Of a DNA stretch of 64,000 bases, positions 35,000 to 47,200 are shown piece after piece; position 1 is the stretch's first letter, and each line of letters starts with the position of its first letter. Origin of the DNA: Capitella teleta (lineage: Eukaryota > Annelida > Polychaeta > Capitellidae); the NCBI GenBank assembly GCA_000328365.1, contig KB297234.1, forward strand, positions 353,616 to 417,615, written 5' to 3'. Below the pieces are notes generated by a model. It saw only the letters and a list, made by a program, of their open reading frames with translations. It ran no database searches and had not been told where the DNA came from. The translations under genes and the position numbers were made by a program.

Positions 35000-35785
35000 A
35001 AAGGCAAAGACACATCTTGCATACGAAATCGACACAAACTGCAGATTCATTTTTTCCTAGTCGTCTTGTTGTTGGGTCACATTCTGTTCACGTGCCATCC
35101 GTTCGTTGTCTTTATTTTTGGGGATGTATCCAACTCACAAATTTAACCTTAATTTTTGTTGTTGCTGTGGCTACCCTTTCTTGGAAAGAAACAGTTTTGA
35201 AGAGAATGTTTTACCTGCCTCGTATCACCGTATTCAGCATTCCGGGTTTTTCTTTTCTTTTTTCAATAATCTCGTTAATCTGTAACAAAAATGAGCGTGT
35301 TTCCTCCCCCCCCCCTCCTATAGCGTCTATATTCAAGTCATTCTGTACGGAGTGAATTCTGTGCAACAATATCCAAGATGGTTGTGAGACGAGTATTCCT
35401 CTTCAAAATGGTGCTTTTTAGTTGTCTATCTGATCATCATAGTAAAAATAAACTTATTTAAAATTATGGATGTTATAATTTATTATTATGAAGTTATTGA
35501 ATCATAGCATTTGCATCGTCTTTTGCAATTGGCTTCGAGATTCTTTCATTCAGTCATTCCTCTTTTTTTTTCTTTTTTTTTTTCCCTTTTGATTCATATT
35601 TTCCAGGGTTGTTGTGGAATATCGGTTTAATAAATAAAATACATGGCTTCATTATTCTATTGAATTCTTCATTTTGTGAAAACTGTGTAATTCTTTATTG
35701 ATTCATATACTGGTGAATACAGGTATAAATTTTAGAAGCCAATCCCATGGTTTTCTAATAATACATGTGATACAATACAAGAAGG
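35000..35785. other. convergent 3' UTR space of RNF19 and SGPL1
   Basis: AATAAA-type signals lie on the plus strand at about 35446 and 35629-35640. A minus-strand signal lies at about 35690. This fits the two transcripts ending toward each other, possibly overlapping. No further gene seen. Confidence 0.5.
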
Positions 35786-38007
35786 CTAAGCTTTGTACAT
35801 TTCACTGAAGAAGTTGACAATGAAATCATCAATGAGGCTTTTGTCTGGGATCTGTCCGACCATGCCATACATGGCGGCGGTTCCTTTCTTTGCGAGTTCT
35901 TTGTTGCCCTGTGGAATGAAGCAATGAAATGAGGTGAACTCTTGACTTCCATTGCCCTCACCTTCACTCTCTTGGCTGCATTCGTGAGGTCAGCAATGAG
36001 CTGATCAGCGATGGCCGTGTGGTGGGGCATGATGGAGCAGTGCAGTGAGTCTGGCAGCTGCTGTCTCTCCATCTTCCATCCGGTTTCTTCCATTACGTCA
36101 GCCAGAGCAAGGATATTCATCTCTGGGTCGTTGGATCCGATGGAAAATGACGTCATTTGGGGCTTACCCAGGATGCACAAGCCCTGTTGGGGTGAGTTTA
36201 ATTAATGCGTTGGTATAAGTGGCAAGGCAAACCGGGATAGCGTTGATGGCATCTTTCAGGAGGACCGTTGTCTCCATGAGTTGTTTAGCCATTTTCATGT
36301 AGCCATCTTGGCCCATGGCTTTCAGGGCCACCCACGCGGCTGCAATGTTGCCTCCTGGAAGCAAAGCGTTTTCAAAATAAAGCGCCCAGTTTCTATCTCT
36401 TGACCTGGTCGGGTGCCCGCCATGCTGGGAGATCCAAAGAGTCCACCTGGCCATTGCGAATAAGCGAAAATCTGATACCGACGGATGTCTTCGTTCCTGT
36501 AGAGAACCACACTTGCTCCCTGGAATGCAATGTGTGTGATATCAAGGCTGTGCAATATGTGGCCACTCCAATCACCTTTGCACCGTAGCCATACTTGTGG
36601 ATGTCGGCAGATATTGACGTCACACCAGGAACACGGAAATCGAACTTGGGCATTGGGTAGCCGAGTTTCTCAACCCTTGAGGCGAAAAACAGAAAGATAG
36701 AAGGGAAAAAAAGGGGGAGGGGGGGAATAAAGGGAATCGAAATTAAGTGCGAGGAACAAACGCGCTAAATTTCCTCACCAAGGTAGCATAAACCCTCCAA
36801 AGCAGGCATCGACATGCATAGGGAGGCAACGTCGCACTGCAATCTCCGAGATTTGCTCAATCGGATCAACAATGCCTTGGCAATACTGTGGGGCGGAACA
36901 AAGCAGAGCGATCGTTCTTGGGGTGATCGCCTGTAGGAAAAGGAGAACACACACAGCATAACACACAGAATGAGTACTATACAAGGCTTTAGTAATGCAT
37001 ACCTCTTCATATGCATCGATATCAGGTTTGAAATCTTTGCCGACAGGAACGTGGACAATGGTGAAGCCGAAATAATGAGCGGCCTTCTCGTGGGCTGGGT
37101 GAATGGTGATCGGGGCGACCTGCGATGTTGGATGGCGCATGAATAAATTAACGTGTTGTTGGGATTTCAAACCATTTCAGGGTTTTTGATTTGAGGGAAG
37201 AGCTTGCGAGCTCTGTCTCTGTATGTCTTCATCGCCATCAAAATACTCTCGGTGCCTCCAGATGTCAACGAGCCGACGACTTGATCATCGCCATTCAGCA
37301 TTGCCGCCGTCATGGCGATGGTTTCTGTCTCAAAGCGTCTGGAATTGAAGATGATCTTTTACATACATGTTATGCCATAGACGACCATTTCACCTGAGGC
37401 TGGGGAATATAGCAGGATTTAAGGCGTTCTCATGCATGAAGGCGTGGTGAAAGAGTCGCACCACCTGGTCGTGATCGGCCCCAGCTCCTGTCTTCTCTGC
37501 GAGTGAACAAAACACATACCAACCAAGAAATGGTACACGCACAAAATTACCAGCGAACAAATCGTGGGCTTTCTGTTGCATCTTGAAGCTATCTCCTTCG
37601 CCGGTGTAAACATAAGCGAATATCTTGCCGTCTTCAGGGTTGATATCCGCCGTCTTGAGTCTCTCAAGCTCCTTTTGCAGTTCAGCCAATGGCACGCCTG
37701 CGCCCAGAGACACCAATTAAACCAATTCATCCCCCACATATCACTAACCTTTCTCTGGAATGACCACAGCCGGACTCCCACCCGAGTCGCTGTTGTGTTT
37801 GATTTGGCGAGTGAAAGACTGGACCTCCCCGCTGAGGACTTGGTGGATGAGCTGACCGACGCCTGGGAGCCTCTTGAGGACCTTCAGGAGAATGTCAGCC
37901 ACTCCCAGGAGCCCCCGTTCGTACCATTCATGGACGAGGATCACGGCGACCACGGTGAACACGATGTGCTCCAACCAACCGCACAGAGCGCACGCCCAAC
38001 ACAGCAT
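35786..38007 (-). CDS. SGPL1: sphingosine-1-phosphate lyase
   Basis: Roughly 550 residues in about ten exons. It starts at ATG 38005-38007 (exons 38007-37749, 37697-37551, 37496-37394 and onward) and ends with exon 35908-35786. An N-terminal membrane segment ([14 protein letters not shown]) precedes the PLP-dependent lyase domain: [38 protein letters not shown] and the PLP-lysine motif [16 protein letters not shown], then [10 protein letters not shown]. The C terminus reads [18 protein letters not shown]. The enzyme cleaves sphingosine-1-phosphate to phosphoethanolamine and hexadecenal on the ER, ending sphingolipid catabolism. All key motifs are present, so it looks active. One intron (about 36680-36775) has a G/A-rich run. 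Confidence 0.95.
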
Positions 38008-41000
38008 GGCTGCCGATCAAACACATCACTCACTACATGTATAACTTATATCATTATACGCTAAGCACATTAAACAAGGCAAGATGCTTAATATCTCACA
38101 AATTGCTATTGAACTTCTGGGTTATTGTCATATTGACAGTAGATATATTATTGCGAATATATTGGACTAAACGCGCGATGCATAAACATTAGACAATTAT
38201 TAGTCATAATGTATAATGAGTGTACACGCACTATGCTATGGCACATACATGTACACACGTGCATGTATACAACGCTCTGCAGCTTTTAATTGTACTTGTG
38301 CATTTTCCTTCCAATAATAATGAAATGAGAAATAAATCAAATAAAAATAATACAAACTTATTCTCATTCAATGCACAACTATGTCGCGTACCGTGGTAGG
38401 ACTATTACCCCTCCGTAAAAAAAAAGTAACTCCAAGAAAAGTAACTAACAGTTCAACAACACAAAAATGTAAGTGCCACAGATGTTAAGACGAAAAAGTC
38501 ATAAAGGGTTGAGCCTAATTAGGTCAGGGGTTACGGGTATATCCACGCGTACACCTGGCAACGAACAACGTTCCCATGAAACAAGCGACGTAATTATTAG
38601 CCTCAATGTAGGTCAGTGTAGGTCTACTTTGATATTACAGAATTTATACTGCATTAAATATTTATAAAGAATTATATGATTGAATTGAATTGAATTTATT
38701 ATTTTATATAGCGCAACATGATGCATGATGCATTTATATGATACATGTGATGTCACTACTGACTGCATAATGATTGGCTCTTTTACCTATAATTATAGGG
38801 TTCATGGCTTGCTGGTTGCATTTATACAAAATGCTAAATTTCGTTATGTTCCGTATGCTTTGATTCCGAAAATTTGATATTGTTCATAACTAATGGTGCC
38901 GTAATTTAGAATTGAATCATGTCACATAAAACGCCGTCAAATTTTCAGCAGCTTCAGCCTGGCTAGACCATAGATATGGAGATAAGCTTGTATCCTAGTA
39001 TACACACAGATTCGACATTTCCCCATTGTGAAAAAACAATGGTTATAGCGTGTCGCTTAACTGAGCCGCTCTCAGTTTCGCACGAATTATAAAATACACG
39101 TCTATCCGACATAAAATTCATACTTTAATGTGGGTAAAAATACCCCCATAAAAGGCGGCGAGGGGGGGGGAAGGATAAAACCGACCCCAAATCTGCTAAA
39201 GGATGATTAATTTGGGCAAAATTGGAGCGTTTTTGCTTCGCCGAAAACCGGAATCTGCGAAAATCTAGTGAACGAATGGCAGGGTTGCCATGGCAAAGGG
39301 CGACACGTAAGGACCACTTTTTACGAGCGATGTCGAATCTGTGTGTACACCCAAGCTAGTCTCCATATCTGTGGGTAAGATCTACATCTTGTGGAATTAC
39401 TGCAGGCTATGCATAAATGTACGGAACGGCAGCAGACCACGCACCTATGCAAACCAGTGACAGCCTTGCAAGTAAATCAATAGATTATCAGCTAGATTCA
39501 CATGAAAACACGCTCAATCAAATAATCAGAGACCTAAAAACCTGCAGATATAGGAAAGTTACATGTACGCCTTCATTCTGTTATTGATCATAATTATACT
39601 AATTATTTGAGGTCACTGCTATTTGAGGTCATTGCTATTTGGAGTATTTAAGCATTTGGAGAGCTGAACCAATCGGATTGATTTGCTTATGCTAATGTCG
39701 CACTTGGAAATTAGCAGAGGCTGAGGTGGCCTCGACTGTGATGTGGTTTAATTGCATATGTATTAACAATCAAAAGAGAAATGCCTTAACACTTAATGCC
39801 TCGGGTAACACATTTTAATTAAGTCTTAAAGATAAAATTAAGCTGGTCTAAATCTTTACTGTTTTATTATTATTATTATTATTATTATTTTTTTTTTTTT
39901 TTCAATCGACTTTGGATCAACACGGAAAATTGTGGGTGCTGAATCTGCACAGTCAGGCACACTTGAAACGGTAAATACCATCCCAAACTGAGGGTACAAA
40001 ATAGAAACATTCAGTTCTCATTTACACTGACTGCATCTGGCACTGACATCTGATGGAGAGACCTACCAGTGCATGATGCGAAGAATAGCATATAATTTAC
40101 CCTAGATGAAGGCCCACTGTGGGTGGTACGGTGTAAAAGGCATGCAGGCATAACACGATATAACACGTCATTAGCATTTACGCGAATACATCGTAAAACA
40201 CCAACAGAACTCACCTGTAGATGAAAGTAATCAGAAATGACATCAAAGTGTACCTCAGATCGAACGCTTGGTCAACGAGCTCAAGGTTCACTGAAGAGAT
40301 ATATACTTCAGTCTAATGTAGATAACCTTTAATCATATATAGTTTGAGACGACTCCCGTATATAGAATAAGAATGCAAGCAGTGTTCGTTTGCAACCCCT
40401 TAATGCTTAGATACGCCGTCTGCGTAAAGTGCGGCTTCTGTCATTTTGATGAAGGATTTAAGTCTTATTTAACCCGATTGATCCGTCGATCAGTGCACGC
40501 GGAGAGCATAAGGGGGCTAAGAACAGAGACGCTGCCCCCGAATTGCCCCACATACACACGCTGTGACCTGCATCAGAGCCTAGAGGTGCGCGGTCTGCAT
40601 GAACTTGGATCCCTGGCGTTCAATGATTGGCACTGAACTAAAGGCACATAATATGTATATGCAGTGTTATAAAAGGAAACGATGGTCTCTTATCTATGTC
40701 CTATAACTCATGTCAGAAATTTGACTTCAATTCAGGAAGAACTAAATGAGTACTAGATTTTGACCCTTTTCCTTATTATCGTGTGTAGGTATTATTGTTT
40801 AAATACTAGTAGCTGACTAGCCCAGAGAAGCTGGACTTGGCTCCTGCAGGGTTTCAGGCCAGACCGGCAGTTTCTGCAGAACATTCACAGCACAGGAATT
40901 TGGGCAAGGATTCGAAAGTAGAACAACATTTCAATTTAATTTATTTACAAACATAACAAGAATGAATGGGATGGTCTCGGCATAAATTATCATAAATTAT

Positions 41001-41295
41001 GCACGCTTAACAACGCAAGACCCATTTGGAAATATAAAAAAATATCATTCCATAAAAATCTTTGCAGCCATTTGAAATGTTGTTTGATTCAAGCGAAAGA
41101 CTTAAATTAAAAACTTTTGAGGAAATCAGAATTCAATCCCCTGGGAAATAAACAGCTTAATAAGAACATCCAGGATTTCAAAAACAAATTAACATTGAAT
41201 CATGCGGAATGAGCAAGATGAATGAATGAATGGAATCCGTACACTTGCTTGACTAATAGCATTTTAAACTGTTTCTATGGCAAGAGCAAGAAGTG
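38008..41295. other. intergenic interval with repeats
   Basis: No gene supported. Besides the inverted-repeat element at 38972-39371, there is a GAATT-rich tract at about 38681-38705 that could be a retroposon tail, a TTA array at about 39866-39890 and a T run after it. The frame at 40373-40636 has no recognisable domain. Confidence 0.5.
38972..39371. mobile_element. MITE with long imperfect inverted repeats
   Basis: The left arm reads AGATATGGAGATAAGCTTG, then ACACACAGATTCGACAT. The right arm is the inverse, ATGTCGAATCTGTGTGT, then AAGCTAGTCTCCATATCT. The arms are about 45 bp and roughly 85-90% complementary around a 300-bp non-coding centre. The superfamily is not clear; the target duplication may be as short as TA. 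Confidence 0.6.
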
Positions 41296-44200
41296 TCAAA
41301 AGATGTCAGGCGACCCTTGCCAGTCACCATCCCAGAACTTGCCGTTGCTGACCCAGTCCTCTCTGCCTGTGTGCGGATTGGCTCTGTGCTCAAACCATCT
41401 GCGGAGAGAGACAAAAGATATGACAATGTTGTCAACAAAAATAAAAATATTCGTTGAAATAATTGTGAAAAAAAAAAAAAATTGAGGGGATCCCGTTGCC
41501 ATGACAATGGAATGAAACAACGGCATTTGACAAAGCACTGAATTTCAATCAATATCCTACTCACAATGGCTTCCATTCTGATTTGCTTTTTTTGCGTTCT
41601 TTTCTCACTGCTCTTTGCTTCTCTTCAAGTCGATTCTTCTCAATGGCTGCTCCATCTGGAGGAAGACAACAGAAGCATAATCAACCTTATTTGCTGCAAA
41701 CACCTTTGCTCACCTATGTCACCTTCTTCCATTCTCCTGATATCTGGCCTCAAGCGACTGTCGGTCGGCGCTAATTGCGATCGTAATGAATCCGGTAATT
41801 CATTCAACATCATAGCAAACAGCGTAAATGCGTAGTACTGTGGAGAGGACGTAGAGAAGGGTCAGGGTGCCCTTGGTGAACTCACCTCCTCCGAGTCAAC
41901 TGGACGCGGCAGTGCTGACCACAGAAGCCGCTGACCAGGAATGCCAAGGTCACAGGACGAAGAGCCCTTCTGTGGACTGTCCTCTGGGGGCTGAAAAAAT
42001 AAACACATAAAAGCAGTGTTCATCTCAAGATGAAGACATCAAGTCCCCTAAAGCACACTCTTAACTAATTCCAGCATTACTTCACATAATTTAAAATGAT
42101 TAATTAATTCACAAAAAAGAGAAGCTCTGAGTGATGAGTCAATATTTGTAGAAGGAAGCAGGACTTTCTTCGACGCTGAATTATTATGACTTCTCAACTT
42201 CTCAAATAGTACAGCGTAAATGCTAAAAAAAGGAGGCCAGATTGGAGCGCTGTACGTACTTGATAGGATTCGTCCGCATGGTGAGAGGTCTGAATGTCAA
42301 GAGACTCAGGGTCACAACTGTAGATGGCTTCCACCCATTTGCCATAAAATGAGCGCAATTTCTTCTTATTCTGGTCTAAAATGCATCCTTCCACTTTGTG
42401 CAAGTCTTTGCCAAACCAACCACTGGGTTTGAAATGCAAGGAAGCCTTCTGCTTTGTACTGTGGTTCATCACCTCCATGCCCCCGTACTGAGGAGGAGAG
42501 ATGGACGAGGAGAAAATGAGGAGAAATTGAAGAGGAGAAATTTAGTAGAAAATGAGGAGAAATTAAGGAGGAGAAATTAAAGAGGAGAAAATGAGAAATG
42601 GAAGAGGAGAAATTGAAGAAGAGAAATTAAGGAGGAGAATTTAAGGAGGAGAAATTGACTAGGAGAAAATGAGGAGAAATTAAAGAGGAGAAATTGAGGA
42701 GAAAATGAGGAGAAATTAGGACAAATTGAGAAGAAATTAAGGAGGAGGAGAAATTGAGGAGGAGAAATTGGACTCACGTGCTCCACCCAGATTTTTCCTA
42801 CAATGATGTTATGAACACAGCAGTTGACATTTTGCCATGAGAATGTTTCATTATGCCTGCAAAAAGATTTGAAATCTTAACTTAATCTTAACTTAATTCT
42901 GATCCTCAATATTTCCAATCCGATTATTCATAAGATGTGATTCATACAAACACACAGGATGATAAGACAGGATCTAGTTTTTTTCTATATAATGCAAACG
43001 CACCTTTTGAGATGAAGAGTGACGATGCCCTTGGGCGTGACTTCAACCGATTTGCCCCAGAATTTCAGCTTCGGCAGAACTGATCCACTGAATTCGTAGA
43101 TGGGCGAGTCAACGTGGAAAGCACTGACGGGGGGGTGATGCGACACTTGTTCACAGTATATCCGGAATCCCAGGTCATCCCTTCAAAACCCCACACAGTG
43201 ATGACGCAACATGAAACCAACTACACAAACCTTTCCAGCTGATAGGTCTCCCCAAGGAGGGGATTAAACGGCTTCCCAATTCGATCCCAGTTAGAAGCAG
43301 TGGCTGAAACAGCAAACGCTGTGACATACTGCAGCGGCCATTATTGGTCAAGTCAAGAGGTCATAAGGTTAATGAGATGCGCTCACCTCTAGCCGTTGAA
43401 CGGGGTCATCGCACTGATCAGCTAGTTTAAGCAAATTAGCGTATTCCATATATTCCACGATTCTTTGCACGAAACTCAGCGGTTCGTTGAAGATGACAGG
43501 CATTGTGATCTTGGATAACTCCTGCGGAAAAAACTGGTGAATATCCATCCAGTATGCACTAGCTGGCGTAATATCATCTATTATTTACATCGCACAATAT
43601 TATGATGTGAATATTGTAGAGGCCTATCACATGCAATGATACTATGCTGGGGAAAATACACCATTTCTGGTGCACATCATGTTTGCCCCAAACAATAATG
43701 TTGACATATATGATAGCAATAATGTGATGACAAAGGGTATCAGACAACACGAGCTGCCAACTGAATACGCTAATACGTTTTATGGCCGCATACCTTTCCA
43801 ATGCATTGTTTCAGAATACTCCACACGCTGAAGTCGTGTCGAGAGATCATTGGCTTTGGAAGGTGGCATCTGAAATTAAAAAAAGGAAGATTTAACCTCA
43901 AAGGAGACTTTGGTATAGAGAAATAATAATATGCATCTTCCTGGATGGAGTGGATTGGCTTGTAGCAGTTGTTTGCACACAGAATTTCCAGATGAAAGAG
44001 GTTCAATGCACAGGAGTTACATGAATTCGGTTTGCAAATAAATGACTCAAGTTGCCATGTTTTAGATAATACACAAGAGAGAGATACGGACATGAGTTAC
44101 ATGAAGACGGTCGCACTGGAGGTTTTGAGCAGAGAATGCTTCAAGGGTCACTGACCTGTATTTGTATTCGTCCGCAGAAGAGGATATATTCCTGTTAGTT

Positions 44201-47200
44201 TGTTCGTCCATAATTCAGATTTCCCGCATGACAAAATATTCTTCAGGATGGAATGAATCATGAAGCAAGCAAGAGAGGTAGGAGGAGAATGGAAGTGCAG
44301 TGAGATGTAATCAACGTACGCAGGATTAAGCACATCAGAGAAGTGACATAATATCACTGTTGATGCATGCAACAAAAAAATCGAATGCTGGTACGTTTAT
44401 TGCATATGCTAGGGGTTCCCATTATTAAAAATTAAGTCCCTGGTATGTTATAACAGCTGAGGTGAAATTTCCAGGTTAAAACATTATGCTAGCTCAGTTG
44501 AGATATTACACGTAACCCTATAAAATTTCATCATGTTGCAGATAAGAATTCCAGATTTTTCTCAGCCGATAATATTGATAAACTGTGTGAAACATCTAGT
44601 TACACGCAGCACAGGAAAAACAATCCAAAAATCAGAATCAATATCTTGGCAGAGATTTCAATGAAATTATTCGAAATGAAATTAGAAGAGAAATCTCGCG
44701 TTGCTCCACGAGAATTGATTATTTGAAACCTGAACAGGTGAATTTCAGCCAAGTGAGCAATTGATTAATCAATTAATTATTAGCAATGCAGCTGCCTGAA
44801 CTCAGCAGTATTGGGAGCCAAAAGAAGCCTATCCACGAAGATAAACCACATGGCGCTATATCCCGCATAATATCAATGCCAGAATTAACAAACTCCCTTC
44901 AACTGGCGTGTCATTGAACAGAATTCACAATCGTTAGGTCGATTGAGGACTATAAAAAATTCACTTTAATGTTATAAATAAATCATCACCTAAGTATGAT
45001 ATCATTAGTGTATGATGATAATGAGAGGTAAGAACACTTAGGCTTGTATAAGGTAAACGACTTCACAGGAAAATTGTAAGTTTTAATACACGATGAAATG
45101 TTTAATCATGAAAATATGAAAATACATTTATGTAGTAGCATTGCTTAAAATCCCCTTATTATCTTGCAAAAGGCGTGATTACATGCAACTATTGAACAAG
45201 TGTTGATTTTAAAAACAATGATGAAAGCAAAGATGAGAAAAAAAAGTAGAGAGGAGAGCAGAGATGGAGAATACCAATGAGCAGAGTAGAGCGCAATATC
45301 CGACACTGCATGAGGCAGCAGAGTAATCCAGAGATGTGTGCCACAATCAACCCAGTGAAGCAGAGAGGGATGCAGCCCAAGAGAAACCAATGAATATGCA
45401 TGAATCTCATGAATATGCATGACCTTCATTGATAGGAATGCACTTACCTTGTGGCTCAATAGGAGATCAATCGAGTGCGTTATGAATTCTGTTTAGAAAA
45501 CGAGTACAATCATAACGTACTTTTGAGTGAGTACGTTATGATTTATACCAAACTTCAGCGCAAAGTCAGACCATAATGAACTTATCAAATATTACAGAGA
45601 CCGTGCATCAAATGTAACTAAGATTAAAAGTCTTTAATTGAATCCAGCCATAATACAAAATGCGGAGATAGAAGAATGATTCGTTTAAGGAAGACTAAAC
45701 CAGGAGAAATAATCACGCACAATCATATTGGTAAGATCAAAAGCTTCGTAAGTTGTCAGATGTCAAAGACTGCTATGTAATATCATAACAAGTACTGAAA
45801 CAGTACACGATGCTCATAATACAACAGCAAAGAGTGTAAGGCCAGAATTAACCAGGCACTTATCCAGGCACTTTGATTGTACTTCAATATATGCCAGTAA
45901 ATCCCACAACTAATTCCTCCCCTGCCAAGTACAGCTCCGAAATCATCAGCACATAGAGTAATTCCACTGCCACATTCAAACAAAGTGAGGCAGCAGTCGC
46001 AATCAAAGCTCGTCACAATCGGCCCATCCTCCAGCGCGACCTCCGGCATTATTACATAACCACCGTACCTTCCTCCCCACGATGATGACGGCTGCACCCC
46101 GTTTCTGGATGCAAGACTCTGTTCTGAGGCAGATGTTTTGCACGAAGCAGTCCTTCCCTCCTCCTCCTCCCCCTCCTCCTCCTCTTCGCAGTCATAGAAC
46201 TCCTCAGGATCCGAATCGTACATGGTTCCTTTTGGGGTGGGGGAACGGTGGCCTTGCAGCTGGAGCGACTTCTCCAGGTGGTACTGCTCTTGCGCTAACA
46301 CGTGCAGCGCATCCTCCAGGACGCGACACTTCTCAGACTCCTTCTGCAGCTGAAGTCGCTGAACCTGGAATGGAAAGAAACCAAGTTATAATGAATTAAA
46401 TGCGCCATCAGTTTTAGCAACACAAAATGCTAGTAATCGTGGGTTACATAAGGCATAACTGGGGGAATTTCATATGCAAAAACACTGCATCACCAATCTG
46501 AACAAAATCAATCTCGTAACCAAAGGAATAACTAACAGCACTCTTTTATAAGTGAGGCCGGCTGATTGCACACTGGCTGCAAAGGGGAAGCATTGTGATA
46601 TTCGGATGCTTCGTCCTTGGAGCCGAGGGATTCGCCCCTTGTTCAAATACGGGCGGATTTTGTCCATCAGCCAATCTAAGGCTTCCTGGTGCGGCCAATG
46701 ATTGCATCGTGCACATCACCCTGAATACATCAACCAGCTAAACACCATTCGGGCGGCATCCACAGGTTACGCAACAGAAATCAATGCAACAATTCAATTA
46801 GTTATTCAGTAATTGGTTAAACAGCAATTTGGAGATAATGCCGTGAATATCAAATTATATATATATATAAAAAAAAAAAAAAAAAAAGGACTGATGGGAA
46901 CTTCATTTAATAAGTATATTTCAACGTCCTGCAACTATGGAGGGCAAAGGTCATGGGTTATATGAAGCACACACATATATGCACACCAACACTAGCTACC
47001 TCGTTTTATACTTTGCGGTTAGATGTTTGTCTTCTGCATTTCCAAAGTCATAAAACCGCGCACGATGGATGCACTTATAAAATAATGGCCAAAAGAAATC
47101 ACCATCTCATGAATAAACAAACCATTTGAAGTATTACTTTACTTCAACAAAGAGTTACGAATCATAAAACAAAAAAACACTTACAACTCAGGGGCTGATG

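Noticed and set aside
42577-42786. Minus-strand frame rich in Phe, Ser and Leu
   Set aside because: It is the translation of the polypurine minisatellite, not a protein gene.
46082-46399. Plus-strand 105-codon frame rich in Pro
   Set aside because: It is the antisense shadow of the ORP1 exon carrying the acidic FFAT region.
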